A stretch of DNA of 64,000 nt from Flaveria trinervia (taxonomy: Eukaryota; Streptophyta; Magnoliopsida; Asterales; Asteraceae). The notes beneath the pieces are model-generated. The model was not told the DNA's origin and did no database searches. It saw nothing but the letters and a program-made list of their open reading frames with translations. Location of the stretch: contig JACCIX010001113.1 in the NCBI GenBank assembly GCA_025506515.1, forward strand, positions 45,053 through 109,052. The letters are read 5' to 3'. This document shows, piece by piece, positions 34,234-43,811 of this stretch. Positions within the stretch are counted from its first letter, which is position 1. Each line of letters opens with the position of its first letter. The position numbers and the translations under genes were made by a program.

Positions 34234-35067
34234 CTAAATTCCCAGAGTAGCCGTTTTGGGTTTCTTTTTGGTGGGTTTGGTGGGGACTTTGGATTTGGAG
34301 GTGGTGGCTGTGGGTTCCAGCTGCGTGGGTTTTCGCAGCTTGGTAGCCATTTTGAGTATCCGGTCAGAGTTGTGCCGGGAGTATACTTCCGGCAGAACAA
34401 CCGTAGTAGGGACTCCCAAGCCAACAAGTCCCTTAGCATTAAGTTGGTTTGTAATGATGGCCATTATGAACCGTGGATATAGTATCCAACGGTTGGCAGT
34501 TAGTTTTTGAGCCATATCCTTGAGCTCTAAAAATATTATTTCAGAAAAATTAAGTGGTTGTTGCTCAAGAATAGAATACATTACCTGCTGCCATTTTGTC
34601 GACATTTGATCCCAAGACGATGTCTTAGGGGCCAAACATACATTCACCATGTGAAAAATCAGGCGCTCAGCGTCATTAAAGTGTTTCTTCATAATAGTGG
34701 AGGCACTGAGATAGCCTTGATATCCATGTTGAGCAAAGGATAGATCTATGGTGCCCTTCGGATATCTAGCAGGAGAATTAGCATCATTCAGTTGAAGAAT
34801 TTGGCGAATTATTCCAGGAGTGATGACTACTTCTTTGTTGTTTACGACCGACTGGAGGGATGGTGTGTTGTTCTCCCCAGTGGTAACAGTAACGTTCACC
34901 CAAAATTGGTGCAAGGATTCGGCATGTAATATGGGATTCAGAAGAAATGCCGTGTTGTATTGGGACTGAACCATAAGATCGATAGCAGTATCGAACTTAG
35001 TCCAGATGGGCGATTTAGTGAGGTAGGCAACACAGTTGTGTCGCGGTTTAATTTGCATAGACGCCAT
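34234..35067 (-). pseudogene. Element B post-pol protein, N-terminal domain, intact frame
   Basis: The frame is open from beyond 35067, but the first ATG after the leader is probably 35067 (MASMQIKPRHNCVAYL), giving 277 codons to TAG 34234. An ATG at 35190 would add 41 residues across the TATA-like box and is less likely. The domain shows LHQFWVNV (about residue 50), NKEVVITPGIIRQILQLND (about 75) and RWILYPRFIMAIITNQL (about 205), the positions conserved in E (..FRMYPRFLQ..), D and C. The C-terminus is Lys/Pro-rich (PTKPTKKKPK). No signal peptide or membrane span. It is the only copy with an uninterrupted N-terminal domain. Its function is unknown. Confidence 0.7.
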
Positions 35068-35138
35068 TGAGAAGAGGGAAGTTTTGGAGAGGAACGTTAG
35101 GGTTGAAGAAGATGAAGCATTGAGAGCTAAGGTTAGGG

Positions 35139-35147
35139 ATATATATA
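35139..35147 (-). promoter_or_regulatory. TATA-like box before the post-pol start of B
   Basis: TATATATAT on the minus strand, about 72 bp before ATG 35067 and directly after the palindrome array. It is followed by a C/T-rich leader (CATCTTCTTCAACC). A plausible internal promoter; not proven. Confidence 0.4.
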
Positions 35148-35159
35148 GGGTACGGGTAA

Positions 35160-35831
35160 GAGAACAACTGAAGGATGTGGTGTTAGTCATCAGTAGTTTT
35201 AAACGACCGTTGACATGGTATTATCCTTTCAGACGTTGAAACAGCTGAAGTCGTGGTGTTAGGCATCAGTAGTTTAGAAAACTACTGAAGACCGTGGTTT
35301 TGACATCAGATGATTGAAACAACTGAGGACTTGGTGTTTGTCATCAGTAGTTATGAAACTACTGAAGACAGTGGTTTTGTCATCAGCTATTGTAAACATC
35401 TGAAGACTTGGGATTAGTCATCAGTAGTTATAAAACTACTGAAGACGTGGTTTTGCTTCAGTTGTTTAAAATGAAACATCAGTTGTACAAACGACTGAAG
35501 AGAAAGTTCTCTTCAGCTGTTTCGTCAATTCTTAGCTTTTCAGCTGTTTCATACTGTCCTCAACACATTCATCAGTCTTTTTGGCTGATTTCAGTTGTTT
35601 CATAGGTCATCAGCACTTATCTGTTTTTACTGATTGCAGTAGTTGTAACTGTATCAGTAGTTGTAACTACATCAGTAGTTTAGAACAGATGACGTACTTC
35701 AGTACTTGTGAGACATTTAGCCTTCAGTAGTTATAAAACTACTGAGGGTAAAAGAGCTCATCAGTACTTATATGTGACATAGGTACTAATGATCATCAGT
35801 ATTTATAACTAAGATCATCAGTAGTTGTCAC
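35160..35831 (-). repeat. Palindrome array in the pol/post-pol spacer of B
   Basis: Hairpins CAGTAGTT..AACTACTG at 35267-35287, 35345-35364, 35422-35441 and 35725-35744, plus many half-sites. The same words occupy the LTRs of B. No coding potential. Confidence 0.85.
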
Positions 35832-38800
35832 TTATTCTAGTTGCAGCATACCAAGCCTTAACACCAGGTTTTGGAAAGTTGAACTATCCAAAGGCTTAGT
35901 AAAAATGTCTGCAAGCTCATCAGCACTAGGCACAAACTTAGGATCAATCAGACCTTTTTCAAAACAATCCCTTATAAAATGATGTCTGATCTCTATATGT
36001 TTGGTCCTAGAGTGCTGGACTGTATTTTTGACAATGCAAAGAGCTGAAGCACTATCTATTAACAATGGAGTCTTAGTCTCTGTAATGCCATAATCCAAAA
36101 GTTGGTTTTGAAGCCAGAGTACCTGAGATGTACAACTTGCAGCAGCAATGTACTCTGCTTCAGCAGTTGATGTAGCAACTGAGGTCTGTTTCTTGCTCTG
36201 CCAAGAAATCAAGCAGTTGCCTAGGAATTGACATCCACCAGAAGTTGATTTCCTGGTCAACTTACAGCCTGCATAGTCACTGTCAGAAAAAGCAACTAAT
36301 TTACCAGAATGTCCGGTAGAATACCATAAACCTAGAGATGGAGTGCCTTGCAGATATCTAAAGATCCTCTTGACTGCAATGAGATGAGACTCTTTAGGTG
36401 CAGCCTGAAATCAAGCACAAACACATGTAGCAAACATAATATCTGGTCTAGAAGCTGTTAAATACATCAAGGACCCAATCATACATCTGTAAGTGTTTCA
36501 TCAACCACTTTACCTTTCTGATCTGTGTCCAGTTGTGTGGTGCTGCACATGGGAGTAGAACAAGGCTTACAGTTTTGTAAATCAAACTTTTGCAAAAGAT
36601 CTTTTGTATATTTGGACTGATGAATGAAAATTCCATCAGCCTTTTGTTTGATTTGCAACCCCAGAAATAACTGTAATTCTCCCATGGCACTCATTTCAAA
36701 CTTCTGTTGCATCAACTTTGTAAAGGCATCACACAACTTTGGATCAGAGGATGCAAAAATGATATCATCTACATAAATTTGAACAAGTAGATTATGCTGC
36801 CCAGCTTTCTTAATGAATAAAGTCTTATCTATGGAGCCTCTAGTGAAATTGTTTCCAGAAGAAAGTTTGATAATGTCTCATACCAGGCTCTAGGAGTTTG
36901 TTTTAACCCATAAGAGCCTTATCAAGCTTATGCCCCCAATTAGGATGTTTATTGTCCTCAAAGCCTGGAGGTTGACATACATAAACCTCTTCTTTAATTT
37001 TTCCATACAAAAATGCACTTTTGACATCCATTTGAAAAACTTTAAGGTTTTGATAAGCAGCATAAGCTAAAAACAATCGAATTGCTTCCAGTCTGGCTAC
37101 AGGGGCAAAGGTTTCATCATAATCAAACCTTCTTCTTGTGCAAACCCCTGAACAACCAGTCTGGCCTTGTTCTTAACAATAAGCCCATTTTCATCAGTTT
37201 TTTTCCTAAACACCCATTTAGTGCCTATTGCACACTTACCTGGAGGTAGAGGAACCAGTTCCCACACTTGCTGTTTCTTGAACTGAAGAAGCTCAAGCTG
37301 CATGGCATCAACCCATCCATTGTCCTTTAAAGCAATGTGATAATTCATTGGCTCTTGCTGACTGAAGAAGAGAGCATAGAAGCAGAAATTTGACAATTGA
37401 CTACTTGTTGATACTCCAGCAGTGATATCACCAATGATTTGAGACATAGGGTGATTCTTCAGATCTTGATACACAATGAGATCTGTGCAAGTGTTTGTAG
37501 CCGGCTCAGCAGCAACAGATGGTGATGGTGAATCATTTCCTTGAAACCAATCAGTGGATGGTAATTCAAAGGAAGTTGAATTCGAAGAGATCTCATCAGC
37601 ATTTGTTGTGGATGGTGCTACTGGAGCTACAGGAACATCAGGTCTAGCTGAGTCAGGCAGCTGATCACTAAACCTGAAGAGGTGAGTACTGCAATCATCA
37701 TCATCAACAGCAGTACCACCAGGTGGTGAACTGTTGACAGGAGCAACAACAGGAGTTTGATAAGGAACATATTGCAGTATGTCCAAATCAAATAACTCCA
37801 TAGGGCTTTGTGGAATCTTGTCCTTTGGAGATTCATTGAACTTAACATGTAGAGTTTCTTCAACCATCTTTGTTCTGCAGTTGAAGACTCTGTATGCCTT
37901 GCAAGTAGATGAATAACCAACAAAGTACCCTGCATCCACCTTAGGATCAAATTTATGGAGTTGATCCTTTGTGTGAGAATAAAACAGGGACACCCAAATG
38001 CTTTGAAAAATGAAATCAGAGGAGCCAAATGATGGAGAACTTCATATGGAGTCTTCATCAACCTCTGATTTACTAAAACTCTATTTTGCACATAACAAGC
38101 TGTGTTGACAGCTTCAGCCCAAAAGGTCAGTGGCAAACCTGAGTCAGCCAGCATGGACCTTGCAGCTTCAATGAGGGTCCTGTTCTTTCTCTCCACTACT
38201 CCATTTTGTTCCGGAGTCCTTGGAATGCTGAACTACCTTTTGATTCCTTTGAAAGATAGAAGTCATCAAGTGTATGATTTCTGAACTCAGTTCCATTGTC
38301 ACTCCTAATACACTTGACTGGGAGGGAATACTGCTTCTCAATATAGAGCACAAAGTGAATAATCTTCTGAGCAGCCTCATCCTTTGAATGTAGAAAGAAA
38401 GTCCATACAAATCTGGAGTAATCATCCACAATTACCAGACAGTATTTCTTCTTTGCCATGCTCATTACTCTCACAGGACCAAATAGATCCATATGCAGTA
38501 ATTGCAAGCAGGCAGTGGACTTGGGCACTTCAATAGGAGGGAATGAGACCTTGTGCTGTTTTCTTTTTAAACAAGCAGTGCAGGTTTCATCACAGTGGAA
38601 CTCCTTTATTGGTAAGCCTCTTACTAAACTATTGTGGCTAAGCTGATTCATGTTTTTGAGATTAACATGACCAAGCCTCCTGTCCCACAGTTTAGATTCT
38701 TGAGAAGAGGCTTTGGAAAATAGGCAAGGATTGCCTTTAAGATCTATCTTCTTAGAAAGATCTAAGGCATACACTCTTCCTGTCCTGTTGGCTTTCAGGA

Positions 38801-39143
38801 GAGTGTGATCATCCAACACCTTGTCAATCAAGTGCAAAACTTTGGATGATAGAATCCTACAGTTTTGACTGGTGAAAAGGGCAACATGGCCTTTATCACA
38901 CATTTGACTGACACTCAAGAGATTGTACTTGAGATTTTCCACATGATTAACATCATCAAATTTGATTTCTCCATTGGAGACAAAGCCCTTACCGATGATG
39001 TAACCCCTAGAATCATTGCCAAAATAGACAAATCCCTTCTTTCCTTGAGAGTAGTCATGAAGAAGAGAGCTGTTCCCAGTCATGTGCATAGATCCCCCAC
39101 TGTCTACATACCAGATGCTACTTTGGCATGTTGAAGAACCCTG
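35832..39143 (-). pseudogene. pol: Element B pol, nearly complete
   Basis: Read right to left. The 38196-39146 frame holds protease (WYVDSGGSMHMTG), pre-integrase zinc site (RRLGHVN.., CTACLKRKQ) and integrase core Asp residues (LLHMDLFGP, CIRSDNGTEF). 37627-38196 begins at the glutamate box (MERKNRTLIEAARSM). 37097-37993 contains the integrase C-terminal VGYS motif, the linker and the RT start (GTKWVFRKKTDENG, NKARLVVQGF). The RT core is shifted; catalytic YVDD is intact at 36764-36775. RNase H 35832-36260 (MTRKSTSGGCQFLG, STAEAEYIAAAS, NTVQHSRTKHIEIRHHFI) ends at the TAG just before 35832. Four or five frameshifts. There is no gag upstream. Confidence 0.92.
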
Positions 39144-39165
39144 CAAAAATAAACAATTAGTTAGT
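39130..39165 (-). promoter_or_regulatory. Splice-acceptor-like site at the gag/pol junction of B
   Basis: On the minus strand a gag-end-like GGTTTGGGTCCT is followed by TAACTAATTGTTTATTTTTGCAG (as short blocks: stop, pyrimidine tract, AG at 39141), then the protease frame. D has TATGTGCAG|GG at the same place (43811-43820). This could allow a spliced pol message. Confidence 0.4.
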
Positions 39166-39240
39166 TTTAGGACCCAAACCTTTTTGGTTTTGGGCCTGGT
39201 CTCATCAATAGATTCATGCTTTTGGTTTTGGGCCTGGTCT
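39166..39240. repeat. Scrambled right junction of B: 50-bp direct repeat
   Basis: TTTTGGTTTTGGGCCTGG followed by TCTCATCAAT occurs twice (from about 39182 and 39221). The inner copy is followed by ATTCATGCTTTTGG, which resembles A's LTR just outside (GATCCATGCTTTTGG at 39265). It looks like template switching during repair, copying host sequence into the junction. Confidence 0.7.
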
Positions 39241-39630
39241 CATCAATACATAAGTTGATGAAAAGATCCATGCTTTTGGTAAGTGTACATTGAGGTCTTC
39301 AGTCTGTAAACTTTCTACTTCATGTACTTTATCTTTTTTGTAATAGATAAGGATGTGAGCTATGGCACGTCATAGTCACAAAGTCAAAAAGGCAATTTGC
39401 TTTTTTGACTCTATAATTGATTTTGTGTTGTGTCTAGTCAATTGTATCCAGCTGGCCTTCAAAGTATGCCCGGCTGTAGGATGTAGTATAAGTATCTCAT
39501 GTTCTTGTAACTTTCTTTTATGCTTTGTAACACGTGTAATATAACATTGAGAAAGTAATATACTGCAATCTTGAAAACCTCTCCTTATGTATCTTGCTCT
39601 TTTGTTTTGTCTCTTAATAACTTGTGTTCT
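39241..39630 (+). repeat. 3' LTR of A, right part, cut by D
   Basis: Resumes A's LTR (CATAAGTTGATGAAAAG, GTAATAGATAAGGATGTG, CAATTGTATCCAGCTGG) up to CTTGTGTTCT at 39630. D's TGTTGGATC follows. About 115 bp of the LTR end should lie beyond D. Confidence 0.9.
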
Positions 39631-40489
39631 TGTTGGATCAGAAGAAGGCTGGTGCAACCAAAACCAAATCACTTAGACAAATTTTGGTGCTGCTTACAAA
39701 GGCTTCCGAAGCCAAGTGTGGAACTTTCGAATGAAGTAGAGTTCTTCAGAAGACAAAGTAAAAGCTCCACTTCCGAAGGCAAAGCTCTACTTCCAAAGAT
39801 AGAGTATTCACTTCCAAAGTTGAAATCTCAAATGAAGAAATAAGGAGACCACTTCCGAAGTATGAAGAAAGAAGAACTTGTCAAGCCTCGGAAGAAGCAG
39901 CCGCTTTCGAAGTATAAGTGGCTTCGGATGTACTTGTTCTTCTGAAGCCATTTAACCTTCGGAAGACACTTCTATGAACCAGTGGACATAAGTATGGTCT
40001 CTGACACTCCGCTGTAGACCTTTGATACTGCATGGTGTTTTCTCAAAGAGCCATCTAGTTGACCATACTATATTCCACTGTTCACCTTTTTATGCTAGTA
40101 TAAGTTACCAACTTTAGTTGGTGACAAACGGTAAGTCAGGGACATGTCCTCACTACCATATCTCAGATAAAGTCTTATCTGAGTTACCTTAGACTATAGC
40201 TTTGTAGTATTTGTTTAGTTAGGGAATTCCAGCTGGTATCAAAGTATATCCGACTGTAGGTAGTAGTATATATAGTCTCTCATTGTAACTCATAAGAACA
40301 TGCTTGTAAGAGTCTTGTAATATTTGAGATGAGAAGCAATATATGCAAGTACCTTGAAAACTACTTCTTGTGTTATGTTATTACTTAGTATCTTGTTATC
40401 AACTCTCAAAGATTCTGCTTTCCTCGAGAGTGTTGTTTAAGCGAGTTTGAGAGAAAACCAAGGGTTTAGTGACACAAACCGATCTAGCA
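39631..40489 (+). repeat. 5' LTR of D (859 bp)
   Basis: Starts TGTTGGATCAGAAGAAGG and ends CCGATCTAGCA, two bases before the primer site. U3 (39700-39960) is dense in CTTCCGAAG and variants. TATATATAG lies at about 40267-40275. The mate LTR is off-window. Confidence 0.88.
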
Positions 40490-40491
40490 AT

Positions 40492-40502
40492 TGGTATCAG
40501 AG
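40492..40502 (+). other. Primer binding site of D
   Basis: TGGTATCAGAG, initiator-methionine tRNA site; the next base is A where C is usual. Confidence 0.9.
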
Positions 40503-40578
40503 ATTTTAGGCTCTTGATTGTGAGATCAAACCATCCAAATCAACCTGTTTTTAACTCCTCCATACAACTCTAACAAAA

Positions 40579-43500
40579 ATGGCCCTTAACAAATCCAAAG
40601 TAGAGATGGGAACCATAACCAATGCTCCCATCATTACACCTGAAAACTTCAGTTCTTGGAGCAGAAGAATTGAAGAATTCATTAGATACCAAGACAACAT
40701 AATGTGGAACTCCATTGTCAACGGCCGTTGTTGGAGCATATATAATCATATATATTGTGTCCGTCGCTTGTCGAATAGTCTACTCTTAATGTAATACACC
40801 TAATATGTTCTAAACACATGAAACTAGGTCATTCACAGGAGCATATGCGAATGAGACTCAGTCGTACGCCTGAGCCATGCTAATGGACCAGTCGTGCGAT
40901 GAGAGATGCGATTGGGGCATTCGTAAGACTGAACCATAAGAATGGTCCAGTTGTACGATTGAACCATATGCATGGTGCAGTCGTACGATTGAACCATACG
41001 CATGGTCCACTCGCACGAATGGGCCCAACCGCATCTAATATGGGCCGAGGCCTATATATACCAGTTTTAATGTGTAGAGAGAAAAGGATTTTGAGAGGAA
41101 GTCTGCCCGGAGCCTAGGGCTACCGGATAAGAGGGGAGATCATGCTCGATCTTCCCCTTGCCAAGAGTCTTGGTTCTTATATTGTAACGAGCTTGTAATC
41201 ATTAGGTTTTATCAATGAAACCATTTATTATAGTTCGTGTTATTGATTTGACTTTTGGCTTTTGCTGTTGTTTATCCTTCCATCAAGAACATGCTTGGAT
41301 GTTTATCGATCCGGCCGACTTCACACCCTATAAACCAAAGGTGGCATCACCTGGTGGAAACGGTGCCATGATAGAAAAAGTCGTTGAAGTTTATTCTAAC
41401 GAAGACAGAAAGAAAATGGATATCGACAACAATGCTATGACTATTCTGATGACTGCAATACCCAACTCCATCATGGTGGGGTTGGAGCATTGTATGTCTA
41501 CTAAAGAATTGTTGATGCTCTTGCTCAGATATATTCAAGCTCCAACGACTCAAAGAAGGACTCATTGAAGAAGCAGTTTGAGGAATTCACTTATATTGCT
41601 GGAGAGACCCTCAGCCAGTAGTATTTTAGGTACATGGATTATATTTCCTCACTTTAGTCTGTGAAGATCACTCCTGAACTTAGAGATCTCACAAGAAAGT
41701 TCATGAGTGCTATTCCAAATGAGTGAACATTCTATTGTGTATCTATCAAGAGGATAGAAAACTTGAATACTCTTTCCATGACTGAACTCTACAGTATCCT
41801 TTATGGATAGCGGTTGGAGATGGAGAGTAAAAAGGGCCACCAAACAAGAAGACCTCTGAGTCTTCCTGCTAGCAATGCTTTAATGGTTACTGAAGGCTCA
41901 GTACGCCCATAATCTTAGCAATACCTGACATACAACCAATAGCCATCCTGCTCTTCTAGACCTTACATCACTTTCCCTGAGACTCCAAGGTCTCAACAGG
42001 CTCAGCACAACTCTTTTCAGGACAGTTGTGCCTTTGTCTCAGGAAGTAGGCACTCTGGTGATTTTCAATATTGTTTTGATGATCTAGAGTGCTTTAGTCT
42101 AGATGAGGTAGAGTATGTGGACATCGTCCAACAGATGGCTCTTTTAACCTACAGAGCGAAGCAGTTCTTTAAGAGAACTGGAAGGCAATTCCCTCAATAC
42201 CCAACTGCCAGCAAGTTTGGGTTTGACAAGACCAAGGCCATATGTTACAACTGTAACCAACTTGGTCACTTTGCAAGGGAATGCAAGCCTCCCAATACCA
42301 ATCCGGGAACCCCACAGGCCTCCACACATCCCTCAACCTGAAAGCCCACTAGAAAGTCAACTTAAACAACTGTAATGGCTCAAGAAGTTGACTGGAGCTT
42401 CATGGTACAGTATGTTACTCCTGCTCAAGCTCTCATGGCCGGAACAGATGATAACCAAGTATGAACATCTTTGTACTCCTGCCTGTATAGCTAAGGTTAA
42501 ATTATATCAGGATTACAATATGGAAATTAGATCTGATATTGATTCTTTAAATATCTTAAAATCTGATTTTAAAAGTGCTGAATCTGACTATCAAAAGAAA
42601 ATTGAGGAGTTAGAGAAAGCTGTGTTGCTATTATAACATGACCATACCAAGTACAAGACTCAAATAAAGGATTTGATAACCAAATTGTCTGAGGCTCAAG
42701 CCTAACTTGTCACTTCTGAGGCTCAAGTCAAGAAGCATGCTATTTCTGAGCAGACCTTCCAAGCTATTCTTGCATCATCCTCCCACTCCAACCTCTGTTA
42801 TCAGAACAAAGGAGGGTTGGGGATTAATAAATCGCTCCACCACCTTCTTATGAGTCAATAAGACAACCAAGATGTGGTACTCAAGAGCAAGAGGTTCCAA
42901 TTGCTGACCCTTATTCACTAGAGTTGAAGGATGAAGCAACAATAGTGGCCACCACGGGAAGGAACAAGTAAATGCACCCACCTCTCCTAGTGAAGATCAA
43001 ACCCTAACCACCAAAGCTAGAAGAAGTAGAGGTAAAGCTGCTAGAAAAACTGCTAAGAAAGTGGCTTAGTCTAAGCTGAAGATTGACCCAAAACAGAAAG
43101 GTGTCTTTATCTTAGCCGGATTCCAGGTGATAGGTACTTCTGATTCAGGAAATGATTGTAATACCTATACTTCTGTCCTACCAAATGATCAGACGTTGAA
43201 GGGAAAGGTTGCTGACCAAGAGAGAAAGACTAAGAAACACAACCTACAAGCTCCCAACAGACTAACATTACATGCATCATGTGTGGTCTGCAAAACCACA
43301 TGGCTAAAGATTGTTACTACAATCCTGCTAGCACACATTATACAAATAATATTAGAAAAGAAGGAGTCAGGGAAGATTTCTCATTTGGACCTTATCAGAT
43401 GAAAAAGGGAAAGCTAGTTTTGAAGCCAGGTTGTCTTTGGAAGAAACTCCTTCTTCTGAAGGGAAAATGGCTTCGGAAACAAAAGTTACTAAAGTTAGGA

Positions 43501-43781
43501 AGAACAAGAAATCTCCCTTGAAATCATCCCAGAAGAAGACTCCGTCGGAAGAAAAGGTGGTGAAGGTTTCTTCCGAAAAGAAAGAAGCTTCGGAAGAATG
43601 CCAAGCTACAAAAGCTTCAACCAGCTCATCCTCTATGATCAATCAAAGGATGGATTGGAAGATCAAGGAAGATGCTGCAGCCCAAACCTCTTCTTCAAAG
43701 ACATCCATTGAACCCACGTGCTTAACTTTTGGTTCAATTATGTCACTATCATTGGAAGATCCCAAGAACAACAAGGCTTAG
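40579..43781 (+). pseudogene. gag: Element D gag, interrupted and decayed
   Basis: ATG 40579 (MALNKSKVEMGTITN). The frame is broken by an insertion at 40733-41266 and resumes in the same phase after it (..IDPADFTPYKPKVASPG.., MDIDNNAMTILMTAIPNS). Frameshifts and TAG codons follow (41619-41621). First zinc knuckle intact at 42243-42284 (CYNCNQLGHFAREC). Coiled coil 42388-42640 (QKKIEELEKAVLLL) continuing to about 42830. Second knuckle intact at 43273-43314 (CIMCGLQNHMAKDC). The tail 43431-43781 is Lys/Ser/Glu-rich, encoded partly by TTCGGAAG words, ending at TAG. Gag would assemble the particle; the unusual spacing of two knuckles, some 340 codons apart, is shared with A and C. Confidence 0.88.
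40733..41266 (+). mobile_element. Small insertion (about 535 bp) in D gag, LTR-like
   Basis: GTTGTT occurs at both edges (40727-40732 and 41267-41272), consistent with a 5-bp duplication GTTGT; removing 540 bp restores gag in frame. The insert begins TGGAGCATATATAATC, contains the CAGTCGTACGATTGAACC type array (40850-41030) and a TATATATA box at about 41052-41059, and ends TTTTGGCTTTTGCT. The layout suggests a solo LTR or short nonautonomous LTR element related to the E type, but the right end lacks the usual CA. No coding potential. Confidence 0.75.
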
Positions 43782-43811
43782 ATTTTCAATCCAAACTAAC
43801 AATCTCAACTT

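Larger units (their letters stand above)
29846..39240 (-). mobile_element. Element B: rearranged Copia retrotransposon with inverted LTR pair
   Basis: Inserted in A's 3' LTR (which continues at 39241). From right to left it has pol (39143-35832), a palindrome-rich spacer, a post-pol ORF (35067-34234 and decayed continuation to about 31560), a purine tract and a 3' LTR ending the minus-strand unit. A second LTR copy lies beyond in the opposite orientation (29846-30565). gag and the normal 5' LTR are absent. The left flank CCATC and right flank TCATC could be a 4-5 bp target duplication. Pol is the best preserved of the Sirevirus-like copies here. Confidence 0.85.
9277..39630 (+). mobile_element. 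Element A: Sirevirus-like Copia retrotransposon, heavily interrupted
   Basis: 5' LTR, primer site, gag, pol, post-pol region and 3' LTR are all present in order on the plus strand. It is interrupted by G at 15895-25007 and by B at 29846-39240; its 3' LTR is cut at 39630 by D. It belongs to the same family as C (LTR, gag and post-pol alignable throughout). The two LTRs differ at many positions by eye (roughly one in eight in the first 120 bp), so it is old. Its own right target duplication is off-window. Confidence 0.9.

Noticed and set aside
35067..35190. ATG at 35190 as the post-pol start of B
   Set aside because: It would translate through the TATA-like box and leader; ATG 35067 matches the start position and MA- beginning of the A, C, D and F proteins.
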